DNA from: Diogma glabrata
Taxonomy: Eukaryota > Arthropoda > Insecta > Diptera > Cylindrotomidae
Length of the DNA: 64,000 bases
Assembly: GCA_963693315.1 (NCBI GenBank)
Contig: OY856188.1
Location: forward strand, 152,483,064-152,547,063
Direction: 5' to 3'
The translations under genes and the position numbers were made by a program. The notes under the pieces were generated by a model. It made no database searches. It saw nothing but the letters and a program-made list of their open reading frames with translations, and was not told where the DNA came from. Below, piece after piece: positions 20,890-32,121 of the stretch (positions within the stretch are counted from its first letter, which is position 1; each line of letters starts with the position of its first letter).

Positions 20890-21444
20890 TGTTACGAACC
20901 GCGTACGAGATAAACTTTCATTTTAAAAGAAACAACGATAACGTTTAAAATTGTTTATTTAGCCTAAAATTATTCAACGTAAACTTAAATTGTTTGTTAA
21001 ACTTAAAAATTACTCAATGTAAACCTACTCGCCTTCAGTTTGTTTAAACATTTATTTGCTCGTTGGACATAATGAGCTAACCTATTTGAAAGAAAGATAA
21101 CCTTGTTTCAATTTTGACGTTTGAACTTTTGAAATATTTTCCTTTTGCAATTCGAAGATTTGGAATCCACACTATTGTACTTGTTTGGTATATTAAATTA
21201 ATAAAAATTTGCAATTAATCGAATAATCGGTGCCATCCCACGGCTCAAATATTGAAGGTTGTATTAGGGGTACTAATTGTAAGTAGTTTTTTGAGATATG
21301 TAACGAACTGTAAACAAGGTTATGTTTCTTACAGATAAATTTCAGCAGTCAAAACAATTGAATGCTCGAAATAATAGTACATAAACTTATTTATATAAAA
21401 ACATCACCAGTCAATCAATAAAGTTAATTTATATAAAATCAACA
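20890..21444 (+). repeat. BEL 3' LTR
   Basis: Same 555 bp as the 5' LTR; followed by the target duplication GCCAG and resumption of the minus-strand LINE. Confidence 0.94.
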
Positions 21445-23045
21445 GCCAGGTTGTGCTTTATTTTACCATGAATAATTTTATGTATCAGAATCAGTAGCTC
21501 TCTGTCAATCAAAAAACTCAGCGACTGAAATTCATCAAAAAGTTTCACTGTAGGATACCTTAAAGGTGCATTTATAATATGTTTTAGTACCCGTTTTTGC
21601 AAAATTTCTAGCTCGGATAATTTATAAGCTGCACAGCCACTCCATATCGGGTTCAGATAAACTAAGCGCGAGTGTATGTAAGCAAAATACAAAAGCATCA
21701 AGGATTTTCTGGGGAGTACATGTCTTATACGCTTGATAGCAAAAATTTATGGGGATAAAGTTTTTTTTAATTTATCTATATGATTCGCCCAATTCAATCT
21801 GCTATCAATTACCAAACCTAAATAAGTATAATTGGTAACCCTTTCAATTACGAAAGAATCACATGTAACTGGGTAGTTATTAAAAATATCGACTTCCAAA
21901 TGTTTATTCTCGAATAACATAAACTTTGTTTTGCTATGGTTCAGCATTAAGTGATTAACGTCAAACCAACCTTTTAAACAAATCGCAACACATTTGTGTA
22001 AGTAAATCCTCTAGAGAATCTGTGGCATACATAATCAAACAATCATCAGCATATAGCTGTATTAGTCCTGCCAAACTAATAAACAATATATCATTTATAA
22101 AAATATTGAACAGAGATGGACTTAAAATAGACCCCTGTGGAACGCCCATGTTTGATATTTTTCAGAACTGACTTCTTCATTAACTTTAACTAGTTGCTTT
22201 CTGTTAGTTAGGTAGCTTCTGAATAGGTTAAGTTGCACAGGATCTAGTCCCATCATTTTTAGTTTGATAATCATTATGTCAGGATCGACAGTATCAAAAG
22301 CTCTGCGTAAGTCTAAGAAAAGACATCCACAAAATAATCCTTTATCAACATTTCTGCTAAAGAAATCAGTAAAAGACAAACATGCCGCTGTGGTAATAGA
22401 CTTTGAAGTAAATCCAAACTGTTGATCACTAATAATGTTATTTGAAGACAAAAATTTGCTGACTCTTTCCAGAATAACTTTTTCAAAAATTTTAGATACA
22501 GCAGTTAATATTGAGATTGGCCTGTAGTTGGCTAAATTTGTTTCATTCCCAGATTTCAGTATCGGTATTACTTTGGCCGTTTTATTACAGTTGGGAAATA
22601 CTCCAGTATCAAATGCCTCATTTATAAATTCGACAAGTAGTGGACAAATGTAGTTTATTACGTGCTGAAGAAATTTTGTTGAGATATTATCTACTCCAAC
22701 AGCCGCTTTTGAGTTTAAACTAAAAACAACTTCTTTAATTTCCCTTTCATTTGTTGGCCAGAGCTCAAACTTATGACTAACTGTAATATATATATTCAAA
22801 GTCAACTACATTAGGCTTTTTGAAATGTCTAATAATATCTTCTGTGATGCTTATAAAATATTCATTAAAATGTTCAGCTATCTGTTGTTCATTTGTTATA
22901 AACTCATTTCCAATTTTAATGCCAGCCGCACATTTCAGACTTGGCGTTCTATTAAAAATTACTTCATTGAAATATTTCAAAGTTCTTTGGGATTATCAAT
23001 GTTATCACTTATAAACTGAAAACCTTTTTCTCTTTTGGCTTTTTT
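21445..23045 (-). pseudogene. Non-LTR retrotransposon ORF2, reverse transcriptase part
   Basis: Minus-strand pieces of one Jockey/CR1-like RT. From 23040 down: a linker (DNIDNPKEL, then a stop where Trp is usual, then YFNEVIFNRTP), finger/palm blocks with AVGVDNIS, IPILKSG, NYRPISIL and FLDLRRAFDTVD at 22805-22122, then GVPQGSILSP and the catalytic YADD at 22149-21961, then SKTKFMLF and YLGLVID at 21947-21747, and PIWSGCAAY at 21701-21445. Frame changes near 22800, 22140, 21955 and 21730 break it. ORF2 continues on the far side of the BEL insertion at 14096. It would copy element RNA into a nicked target, but is dead. Confidence 0.88.
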
Positions 23046-23750
23046 AGGGTTCCGTTTTTTACATTTTTTTACAAACATTTTTTGACCCAAGCGAATAGGG
23101 TGTCATTTGAAAGAGCACCGAATTTCCAAAACATTGCAATTTTTTTTAGAATTTTGCGGTACGCAGTTTTTGAGTTATTCTAAAAAATGTGTAAATCCAG
23201 ACCGTTCCCCCACCCCCCTACGTTTCGACACTGATAGACAGAAAAAATTGAAAAAATTCATAGAGACAGGAAGTTTGCTATATTTTGAACGAAAATTATA
23301 GCGAACTCTCAAATAATTATATTTCTGTGTGTTTAGGGGATGGGTGTGGGGAGGGTTTAAAAAAAACTTTTTTGGAAACAAACGAGTGGGGTATCATTTG
23401 AAAGAACACTTAATTTAAGAAACATTGCAATATTTTTTAGAATTCTGCGATGCATAGTTTTTTAGTTTTTGATGAAAGTGCTATTTTAAGTGTATGTATA
23501 CCACCCTATATTTCGACGCTGATTTATAGAACAAATATTCCCAATTTAGACTATTAAAATACTTTAGCTAACATAAACAGCTATGGATAAGATTTAACTT
23601 CAAGTAACATTTTTGATCAATGTAGATGTGATTGACATTTACTATTGACGTTTACGATTGAACATTTATTCTGTTATGCGTCCATAGTCTGGCGATATAA
23701 AGGCTTTACAACATAACTTTATGTCATTTATTTTTGATAATGTGTTCTTT
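23046..23750. mobile_element. Non-autonomous element with GGTTCCGT-type inverted ends (copy 1)
   Basis: Interrupts the LINE ORF2 linker. The left end reads AGGGTTCCGTTTT near 23047, the right end CACGGAACCCTTGG near 23750, giving short inverted ends around GGGTTCCGT. Inside are GTGTCATTTGAAAGAGCACC-type and TTTCGACACTGAT blocks that recur, reverse complemented, at 61540-61780. No coding capacity. The superfamily and target duplication could not be settled. Confidence 0.6.
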
Positions 23751-24607
23751 TACATTCACGGAACCCTTGGCGAGCGAATTTTTATTTTTGAAACTACTAA
23801 AGCGCTCAGTGATTTACGTTTTTCGACCAAAAAAAGATCATTCTTAAACTTATTTTTTAGTTTAAAAAATTTTTCACGTTCCTTTATTAAATTTTTTATA
23901 TCTGTAGTTATCCATGAGGCATCGATACTTTTAGTCTTTTTCCTACGGCTTAGATGTGTATGTGCTGATACAAGTTCCATTAAATTGCCCGAGAGTTCGA
24001 GCAATTTAATGGAACAATATTATCGTGAGAATCTAACAAATTAATATTGAAATCACCAACAATTATATTGTGATGGTACTCTTGCAAGTATATTTCCAGT
24101 AAAGGTAAAAATTTTGTAATAGAGTTTCTTGGTGAGCGGTATATTGCGATAATATTAATGTTCTTATCAATTAACTTCACTCCCACTACTTGACAAAAAT
24201 CATCATCAATAGCAAATATTTTTACTGCTTTGATATTTGATCTAACAAAAATTGCCGTACCACCGTAACCCCCTGATCTGTTTGAGTAAAATCCATTAAA
24301 ATGTTTTAGATTGAAAAAAATATTCTCTGCCTACGTAATCCAAATTTCAGTAAGTATAATTATATCAAGGTTACCCTGTAAACTTTCGACTACTATCTCT
24401 AAATCGTATAATTTATTTCTTATACTTTGTATATTGAAATACAAGATTTGCAAATCTGGCTTACCACATTGAACTATGTGATGATCAGTATCTGACCAGT
24501 GATTGATTGAGTGAGAGCATATACCACAAGTTTCAATTTGTTCTTCCATCAACATTTAAAGAAAAAAAATAGTATTTGGACTGCAATATCCATAAAATTA
24601 TATAATA
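23751..24607 (-). pseudogene. Non-LTR retrotransposon ORF2, endonuclease part
   Basis: The frame opens at ATG 24555 with a Cys/His-containing leader (CGICSHSINHW), then endonuclease blocks LYFNIQSIRNK and IIILTEIWIT, an in-frame TAG near 24330, then GGYGGTAIFVR, IIAIYRSPRNS and IVGDFNINLLDSHDN. Past about 24020 the C-terminal endonuclease is missing; a different frame picks up in the linker (SWITTDIKNLIKEREKFFKL). The junction carries perfect 15-bp inverted arms at 23974-23988 and 24001-24015. It continues at 23045 beyond the GGTTCC-ended insertion. Confidence 0.82.
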
Positions 24608-24637
24608 CTAGCGGGACCCGGCGTGCTTTGCTACGCC
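24608..24637 (-). other. Helitron 3' terminus: hairpin plus CTAG
   Basis: On the minus strand GGCGT...ACGCC forms a stem with an 8-nt loop, then GGGTCCCG and CTAG followed by T. This matches the Helitron rule of a short GC-rich hairpin about ten bases before CTRR with insertion between A and T. Confidence 0.7.
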
Positions 24638-24849
24638 TATAAAAAAGTTTGTGCGCGTACATTTTGTTGAATTAGCAAAAATAATTTCAAAGAGTCGGAA
24701 TAAGAATAGAAAGCTAATTTTTTAATTTTTCCGTTTGGGAAATATGAATAACAGAGAGCATTATCATTCTAGCTGATCAATCTAGATGGATTGAGAATCG
24801 AACGGCATGTCAAAATTTGAAAGTGATTGGTAAAGAGTTTTGGAGAAAT

Positions 24850-25996
24850 TTTTAAGCTTGTTGTCGAATTTCCAATTCGATTAGCATTCACACTATTAAT
24901 AAGTCACAAGGCCTAACAATGTCAATTTGTGGGCTGGACCTAGAAACCTCGTGCTTTTCGCATGGTCAATTATATGTTGCGTGTTCGAGGGTTGGAAAAC
25001 CTTCAAGTTTTATCGTATATGCCCCTAAAAATATTGCAAAAATTTTAACAATATCAAAATTTGAAAGTTTTTACAAAATTTCAAAAATTATAAAAAAATC
25101 AAAAATTCAAACTTCTTCAAATTCTAAAAATATTCCAAAAATTCTTACAAAATCAAAAATTGAAGCTTTTTTCAAAATTCTAAAAATATTTATAAAATTC
25201 AAAATTCATAAATTCAAAAATTCAATTTGTTTTCAAAATTATAAAAATATTAACAAAATTAAAAATACAAACTTTTTTCAAAATTCCAAAAATTATAATA
25301 AAAACAAAAATTTAAACTTTTTCAAAATTCTAAAAACATTCCGGAAATTCTTACAAAATCAAAAATTGAAACTTTTCCAAAAATATTGAAAAAATTTAAA
25401 ATTCACAAATTCAAATTGCATGTTCAATCACATTTCATGACATACAAATAATTAATTTTATTTTTTTCCAAAAATTTGGGTAAAAATTAAATGAAACATT
25501 CTTTTGACACACTGACAATATTTTTTTGACAAACTCATAATGAAATAATCTTCTTTTTGATCTCACATACGAATCCCGACTGTCAAGATTTCTTTAAACT
25601 CAAGGTTACTACTCATTATCAACTAAAACTACCGTTTTTAAGCAAAAAATATGAATATTTCCTTGTTTTGACACTCTTGACGATTTTTTTGACACACTTC
25701 TGGTACAGTTATCGAACATATCGTCCTGACGCCTATTTTAATTGAGTGTACCTGTTTTTAGAAATAAAAATTTTTGAAATCCTTTCAGCGGTTTTCTAAA
25801 TTTCGTAGGTGGTGACGGACGACCGACCAGCAGACAGATATACATTTTTTTTGCTGTTTTAAAATCGTTATGACCTGAAACGTTGAGAAATCTCCTAAAA
25901 AGTGGGTAGAATGTCGATCAGAATTGATAATCGCTGACAAATGTTATCTACAAATATATTGTAGGTGGTACGAAGTTCACCGAGTGGGTCTTCTAG
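24850..25996 (+). mobile_element. Plus-strand Helitron 3' portion with helicase remnant
   Basis: The plus strand at about 24890-25040 encodes the C-terminus of a Pif1-like Helitron helicase ([20 protein letters not shown], then ACSRVGKPSS and a YAPKN block). A non-coding tail follows and ends in CTAG at 25993-25996, with a weak GGTG/CACC hairpin at 25964-25967/25978-25981. The orientation is opposite to the surrounding Helitron, so this is a separate insertion or an inverted piece. The 5' boundary is not clear; 24640-24850 is unassigned. Confidence 0.65.
25040..25430 (+). repeat. Degenerate AT-rich tandem repeats in the Helitron tail
   Basis: Imperfect units with words such as AAAATTCTAAAAATATT, TTACAAAATCAAAAATT and AACTTTTTC repeat roughly every 60-80 bp. 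They keep a 156-codon frame open that is pure low complexity (Lys, Ile, Phe, Asn), so it is not taken as a gene beyond the helicase remnant at its start. Confidence 0.6.
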
Positions 25997-26089
25997 TAAA
26001 AATTTGTAATTTTAATTTAAATCAGTGCTAATCGGTGTACAATATTTTTAGTTAACCTGTTTTTTTCTGAATACAATAAGATTTGCTGA

Positions 26090-26340
26090 TTAACCCACAC
26101 GTGAGCATGCAACATATAGTTGCCCATGAGAGAAACATGGATTTGCCAAGTCCAAGCCACAAATGGACATTGTTTGTCCTTGAGACTTATTTATGGTCAT
26201 GGCGAAAGCCAAACGAATAGGAAATTGAAGTCTTTTGAATGGTATTGGAGAATCTGATGGTATCAATGGAGAATCTGATGATATCAACTTTTTATTATTA
26301 TTTTTTAATATCAGCACAATGCTTTAAACTGTAGCTAGCT
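26090..26340 (-). pseudogene. Helitron helicase C-terminal fragment
   Basis: On the minus strand: [20 protein letters not shown] then [20 protein letters not shown]. The first part is the helicase motif with NKSQGQT; the second is the C-terminal block shared with the plus-strand copy at 24919. The enzyme normally unwinds DNA in rolling-circle transposition. The fragment lacks the rest of the helicase and the Rep domain, so it is dead. Confidence 0.85.
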
Positions 26341-27053
26341 TCATTCTTTATTGATTATGAGGAAAAAGTTAAGAAATTTTAAACTTTTTCATTGAGAAAA
26401 ATATATTTCAAAAATAAATTTTTTTCCTCAAAATAAATTTTCATACAAACTTGGTAAAATTAATTTCATTGTGCATGCACTGTAATGTTTTTGGGGCTTA
26501 AACTGTTTCTAAACGTTAAAGGCTCAAAAAGCTAAATCGTTTTTATGCCTTTTTGGACAATTTATTAACCTTTCAAAAACGTCCATGAAATAATGACTGT
26601 CCATGAAATAATGATTTTAAGCGGCGTTTAAAAGTAATATTAGAAAAGAAGTAATAAATTATGTGCAATACCCTAACAAACTATTGTTTTAATACAGATT
26701 TAGTGAAAATACAAATTAGTTATCATCATTATAGCATTTACTGTTTTTTGTCAAACCAAATTTGAAATTTCCCACCTTCGTGATTTTGAATCTAAAATAT
26801 AAATAAAAACCAAAAAAGCAAAAAAAAACGGACCGACGTGACTTGATTCGTACTCGAAACTTTTTGGTTGACAGCAAATGTTATTGGCCATTACGTTATC
26901 TAGACGTATTTACTACTAACCGTAATTTTGGGTATTCATAGAGAAATCATTAAAATTAATAAACTTTAAAGTCGTGTTGTCAAAATTCTAATGATTTCTA
27001 ATGAATTTTAATGTTTTTAAGACGTTCGGTAAGGTAGATTTTTTCTGTATTAT

Positions 27054-27311
27054 TTGCCGTGACTCATTTCTCAAAAATGCCGATGAAATTGAAATTTAGT
27101 CGTTTTTCGCAGAAATATTATTTTTTGTTTTGCTTTATTTTCTTCTAAAAAAATTAAATTACGAAAAAACAAATATTGAAAAACAAATATTACTTGAATT
27201 TCAACACCACAATCTGGCAAAATTTACTCAGATGCGATAGCAGAGTAAATTGAAATTTTTGAGTCAATTTGCAGATTCAATTTCAATTTCATCGATAATG
27301 GGCCACGGCAA
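27054..27311. mobile_element. Small element with TTGCCGTG inverted ends
   Basis: TTGCCGTGACTCATT at 27054 matches the complement of the right end (AATGGGCCACGGCAA, ending 27311), and a CGATGAAATTGAAATT block follows inside each end. About 258 bp with no coding capacity: a MITE-like element of unknown superfamily. Confidence 0.5.
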
Positions 27312-27869
27312 TTATTATTTTAAATAAAATTATTATTTTTAAACAAATTTATTAGTAGTATTAGTATACTTACACAATTTTAATTTATTCTTGTAAAAAA
27401 CTTATTATTTTGAAGTTAAAAATAATAATAATAAAATGATACACAACACAATTCAAAAAAACATAATAATTCACAAAATAGAAAGAGCTATGCGTTAAAC
27501 TTCAAAACTGTATCATTATAACAAAAAGTTGAAACCAACAGTTTTTTCGGGGCCTACGCTGATGATTTAAAAAGTCCATGATGAAGTTGTGTCACTTACG
27601 TTAAATGTGTTTACGAAATACATTTAACATTCAATTCGCAATTAAAATATATTAAAACTTTTAATTGAGATAAAAACTATCCTATCGAATATATATTAAG
27701 CGTAATATATAAAATATTATTCTTAAGTCGCTCAAACATGAAAATTGCCAAAATTTCCCATACAAACTTGTATGAAAAATTTAACCTATTTTCGTATTTC
27801 TTTTACGGACAGAAGAAAATAAAGTATTTTATATATTATGCTCAATATTGTCAGTAATTGTCAGTAATA

Positions 27870-28800
27870 GTTCATAAAAAAACTTCAATTATTTAATTGT
27901 AGTATAATGAGAAATTTCATAGATAATTTTTAAAATTATTCAAGTTGTGTTTTGAATGAAATCCCATATAAATTTTATTGAATTTATTCTCTTTTCCCCC
28001 TTTTGCAGCGCCAATAGAAATTTAAATTATTTAATTGTAGCAAAATGAGAAATTTCATAGATAATTTTTTTTTGTTGTCAGATATTTTATTTTTCATTCA
28101 TACAAACTATGGTATTTAAACAGTAGGCTTTGTTTTTACTGTCGGCAATTCTTCTTGTCGTCGATAATTTTGCTTTGTCGTTATGAAAATTCTTTGTTGT
28201 CATTTTTTCTTCTAACAAAATGAAATATAATTTTATCTTAGTAGGCGCATAAATGCTATAAATTTGTAATTTATGTTTGACAAATAAACATAAACAAGCA
28301 ATCATTTATGAATGAAAACGGACATTTTTATTTTTTGCAAGTTTACATAATTTTTTATAAGCTGAATAATTTGTAGAAAAAACTTTATTTAGGAACTAAT
28401 AATTATTATCTTTTAAATAAAATTATAATTTAAAAAAAATTATCTCATTAAATACCACTCTTCATTGAAATTTTTGTCTAAAATTTTTCAATTTTACTCA
28501 TTAAATTATTTTTAAGCAACACTGCTCAATCAAACCACTACTTAAACCACTCGTCCTTCGGACTCGTGGTTTATTGTGCGCTTTAATTCGCAGTGTTGCT
28601 AAATAATTTAATTCGTAAAATCAAAAAATTTTCGAAAAAATTTCAATGACTCGTGGTATTACAACCGATAATTTTTAAAATTATTCAAGTTGTGTTTTGT
28701 ATGAAATCCCATATAAATTTTATTGAATTTCGTTTCTTTTCACCCTTTTGCAGTGCTATTGCAGCAAACACCGGAACAAAATAATCGCTCAATAACATAT
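27870..28800. repeat. Duplicated blocks inside the Helitron complex
   Basis: TTTTAAAATTATTCAAGTTG through an ATGAAATCCCATATAAATTT block to a CCCTTTTGCAG block occurs at about 27930-28010 and again, direct, at about 28670-28755. A smaller block, ATGAGAAATTTCATAGATAA, occurs near 27908 and 28043. A 27545-27690 stretch is similar to 28800-28985. These are diverged direct duplications around the foldback element at 28455. No gene seen. Confidence 0.6.
28455..28665. mobile_element. Foldback element with about 75-bp inverted arms
   Basis: Left arm (ATACCACTCTTCATTGAAAT ... GCAACACTGC) pairs with the right arm (GCAGTGTTGCT ... ATTTCAATGACTCGTGGTAT) with moderate divergence. The tip contains CTCGTCCTTCGGACTCG. 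Whole unit about 210 bp, non-coding. Confidence 0.65.
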
Positions 28801-29105
28801 TTGATAGTCTATATGGGCCCTACATGGATGATTAAAAAGTCGATAAAGCAGGTTTGACAGTAAATTAATTAATTTACGCCGCCATCTGAAAGTTTGCTTA
28901 TGAACTATCCATATTTAACATTTAATTCGTAATTAAAAAATATTTAGGCGTTCAATCAAAATAAAAACTATCCTATCTCTCAAGTTGGACCATTATACAC
29001 ACACTGAACACAATTTTATTAAGATTGGTTACATTGTTGCGGAGTTTATGGCGGACAAACATCGTGACATGTGATTTTTATATATATAAGAAGAAAGAAG
29101 ATAAG

Positions 29106-29414
29106 AAGATAAGAAGATGTATTCCTATAAATTTAAATGAAATTGTTTGTTTACTTTTAAAAAATTCAATGAACTGTAACTGTAGATAGTATAATACTAA
29201 TGAAATTATTTGTTTTATTTTAGAGAATTCAAAGCCCTGTAACAGGAGATAGACTACGATTAATGTAACAAAAGAGTATTCAAATACATATAAAAATCTC
29301 ATAACATAAGAGTTAATGAAAATTAATAAGTAAATAATTCTAATGTACAAATTACTAATCCTAAATAAAGCAATTTTTATATTAAATATAATAGTGATGT
29401 AATATGTTCGATTT
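29106..29414 (-). other. LINE spacer between ORF1 and ORF2, with a diverged tandem repeat
   Basis: Between the Helitron end and the ORF1 stop. A roughly 63-bp segment at 29137-29199 (AATGAAATTGTTTGTTTAC) is repeated with changes at 29200-29262 (AATGAAATTATTTGTTTTA). The minus-strand frames here are low complexity and not taken as genes. Confidence 0.45.
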
Positions 29415-30492
29415 TCATGCAATTGAATTTGGAGTACATTTATTTGTGGCCAAGAGCTTATTAATGTCATTTTGTGACGAGATTCTAATAACTGAAGCTT
29501 TATCTTCTTTCCGAAAATAAATGACTGATTTGTTTATCCAAAGGTACTTATACTGAATAATTTTATTTAAATTGCGAGCCTCGCTATGTAATTTAAGACG
29601 GAACAATGTTAAGTGATCTCTGAAGAATATTTGCCTGTCTACTGGTAAATTGAAACCCACCTGACTTAGATGAATCATCTTCCCTTTTTTTTGTTGCTGA
29701 GCCTTATACTTTTCCTCTTTATTTTTGAATGTTACTATAATTTTTTTATGAATTTTGTCTGCTGGAACATTATGAAATACTCGTTGTTTCATGAATTCAA
29801 CTCTATTTATATTCTTGATAGCATCATTGCACCCCAACTTATCAAAAATTCTTTCTACCATCTCTTTTGGATTCAAATTTTCATTGGGTATACCAACAAT
29901 GATACTATTAGATTTAATATCTTTTTGGTGCAGTTCATCTATACATGCTTCTAATTCATTTATATGCTCATCTTGCATTAGATTTTTTTGTTTTGACTCA
30001 CGAAGAAGCTGAAGCAATTCTTTGTTATCAGCGACAACTTTTTGGTACTCAGATTTCATTTTATCGAATTCTATAGAAAGAAATTCCTGTGATTTTTTTA
30101 TGTCTGTCATCATGGCTTTTATTTCAACAAACGCCTCATCTTGTTTTTGTAGTTTGTCGATGATTTCACTGTTTTCATTTGCAACAAGTTGAGTTGTTTG
30201 ATGTTTGATGTTTCGGTTTTGATTTTTGACAAAAATCAGAGCAAAACCAGGCAGCTTCTGATCCTTTTTTAGCTATGTTTTGACCAAAAACTCCTTTACA
30301 ATGCAGATGAAAACACTTTTTACAGCTGCAGCATTCGAATAAAGGTTGTTTATTATTGATTAACTTTCCACATTCGCTTGCCGCGCAATATAGATTAGCC
30401 TTAAATTTCGGAAATTGATCCGCGCAATCAAAATAAAAACTGCTCATCTTATAATTAGATATAGTTTTTATAGCTCTACTGTCTTGAAACAC
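29415..30492 (-). pseudogene. Non-LTR retrotransposon ORF1 (zinc finger, coiled coil, RNA-binding)
   Basis: ORF1 proteins of CR1/L1-like elements bind element RNA. The first part, 30492-30175, is PHD-like with spaced Cys/His (CAASECGK, FECCSCKKCFHLHCKG, WFCSDFC). After a one-base frame change near 30180-30190 it continues to 29415 with a coiled coil (ELLQLLRESKQKNLMQDEHI region) and an L1-type RNA-recognition block (SNSIIVGIPNENLNPKEMVE, then KKIIVTFKNKEEK) and C-terminal basic region. Strand and order fit ORF1 of the same element whose ORF2 starts at 24555, separated by the Helitron. 30493-30660 is probably its 5' UTR or old flank. Confidence 0.78.
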
Positions 30493-30660
30493 TGATTTTA
30501 ATAATTTATTATATGTTATTAAGACAATTTTAAAATTTTTTATTTGGATTATATTAATATATACGTTTTGACGTTTGACCTAAGCGCTGTCAACGACTGT
30601 CAACGCTGTCGAAGACTTGAATATGCATACCAAATTAAGAAGCCTTTGAGAATGCTGTAA

Positions 30661-31141
30661 AGCCGGGCATTCACATACAACGGAAACAGAAACCGAATTT
30701 CATACAAATTTGACAGCAACTGAAACAGAAACCGAATTTAGAAACAGAAACAGAAACGGAAAATTCGTCTGTTTTGTTGACGAATTTCGTCATCTAATTC
30801 GTCTGTTTTGTTGACGAATTTTAATTGTTTCCGTTTCAGTACCAAAACTGGCACATGATCAGAAAATGTCACATAATATTAATTATTATTTTGAATTGTG
30901 ATAACAAAAGCTTTGAATTTTGAATTTAATAAATAGGTTTAATAAATAAAAATTAATTTTTTTTGTTATTTTCAATTTTATTATTCATAATGGATAACAA
31001 ATTCACAAACTCAAACAAAATTCGGTTTCCGTTTCTGTTTTATTATTCACCACCGTCAACCAAATTAGAAACAGAAACAGAAACGGAAAGTTTTCAGTTT
31101 CAGTTTCGGTTTCTGTTTTCGTTGTATGTGAATGCCCGGCT
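30661..31141. mobile_element. MITE with AGCCGGGCATTCACA ends and TAA duplication (PIF/Harbinger-like)
   Basis: The left end, AGCCGGGCATTCACATACAA, is mirrored by the right end at 31107-31141, with the repeat extending about 45 bp through ACAGAAACCGAA words. TAA flanks both sides (30658-30660 and 31142-31144), the 3-bp TWA duplication of PIF/Harbinger elements. Inside are many GAAACAGAAAC repeats; no coding capacity. Confidence 0.75.
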
Positions 31142-31418
31142 TAAGTGAGATCTTACATACCGATATAAAACCAAGGTGAGAGTACCATTTTATTTTTTAA
31201 GAACGATTAGGAGCATTAAAGAAATAAAAATTCAACATACCCAAAAAAGAATGATTTAAGTTGGAATTAAGAAATGACAACCCAAAGCAATACCAATTTT
31301 TGCTACTTGAACAGAATTTGAATATACAGCATAAATTTATTTAAATTATGTAAAATCATCAACTATATCTCATTTATTTAAAAAAAAAATTAATTTAATT
31401 AGCACACTCCAAAACAAC

Positions 31419-32121
31419 ACTTTTTGTAGCACATGCACCAAAAATATTCAATTTTGTACAGAATAACATAAAAGAATAATCTACTTTTCCGCACATATGA
31501 CCACAATAGTAGATTGTATTACTAGTGCGAATGCGTTTTCCAAACAAGAGTTAGTGACAAATAACTCGCGTTTGGAAAACGCATTTGCACTAGTAATACA
31601 CACTATTTTTTGTAACAAGTTCGTAAAATTTATAAATATTTATTTAATTGTTCATTTAATCATTAAATCATTATATAACAAAGTTATAAACAAATTTAAG
31701 CTTTTTAAATAATTAAAGTGCGCCATCTTTGTTGTAATATTTGTAAATTATTCGAGTTCGAAAATATAAACACAAGAGTCCAACAAAACAACACATAGGA
31801 ATCCAACTAAGCTGTCAAAATAATAAACTTTGAAGACCTAAATAAATTGTTTTTTCTTGCAATTACAATGATGTAATGTGTTTAAGTTGTTTTTACTATA
31901 TGGTAAGTTATTTAAATTATTATTTTGATATTTTAGTGCTATAAAAACATTATATATAGATAGATATATGGATAGATTTAACTACAAATCTCACATGCAG
32001 GCGGTGTGCTAGCCCATGCACAAAATATTTTGTAGTCATATGTGGCGAAAAGAAGTTTTTTCTTGTATTCTATTCTAGTACAAAATTGAATATTTTGTAC
32101 GCATGTGTTACAAAAAATACT
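31419..32121. mobile_element. Foldback/MITE element with about 85-bp inverted arms
   Basis: Left arm at about 31419-31502 (TGTAGCACATGCACC ... TTCCGCACATATGACC) pairs with the right arm at about 32036-32121 (GTCATATGTGGCGAAAA ... GCATGTGTTACAAAAAA). The arms enclose about 530 bp of AT-rich sequence and a second perfect-looking palindrome (31516-31599). Non-coding; superfamily unknown. Confidence 0.65.
31516..31599. repeat. Strong 84-nt palindrome
   Basis: Arms at 31516-31545 and 31570-31599 are 30 nt each with one mismatch (GTATTACTAGTGCG against CGCACTAGTAATAC type ends). The inner loop itself has GAGTTA/TAACTC. This would extrude a long hairpin. Confidence 0.85.

Larger units (their letters stand above)
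14097..21444 (+). mobile_element. BEL/Pao LTR retrotransposon, apparently intact
   Basis: Two 555-bp LTRs (14097-14651 and 20890-21444) flank a single 2054-codon gag-pol frame. The 5-bp target duplication GCCAG is at 14092-14096 and 21445-21449. The one LTR difference I noticed is A 14441 versus C 21234. The element sits in the ORF2 C-terminus of a minus-strand LINE. With complete frame, catalytic motifs and near-identical LTRs it is the best candidate in the window for a recently active element. Confidence 0.95.
24608..29105 (-). mobile_element. Helitron complex inserted in the LINE
   Basis: The minus-strand 3' end is CTAG at 24608-24611, preceded (minus strand) by a 5-bp stem at 24620-24624/24633-24637, the classic Helitron terminus. 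A helicase C-terminal fragment on the same strand is at 26090-26340. The 5' end is placed near 29105, where the minus strand reads TCTTCTTTCTTC and then the CACGATGTTTGTCC words common at insect Helitron ends; this boundary is approximate. The interior holds a second, plus-strand Helitron 3' part and small inverted repeats. The stretches 26341-27050 and 27312-27870 show no gene. Confidence 0.65.

Noticed and set aside
24919..25389. 156-codon plus-strand ORF as a gene
   Set aside because: Only the first about 40 codons are Helitron helicase; the rest is low-complexity AT repeat.
29078..29470. 130-codon hydrophobic minus-strand ORF as a membrane protein
   Set aside because: AT-rich LINE spacer with an internal tandem repeat and overlap with the end of ORF1; no start context or family match.
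31516..31599. Palindrome as a tRNA or microRNA gene
   Set aside because: No cloverleaf or tRNA promoter boxes; near-perfect arms fit a foldback repeat. Small-RNA data would be needed for a miRNA claim.
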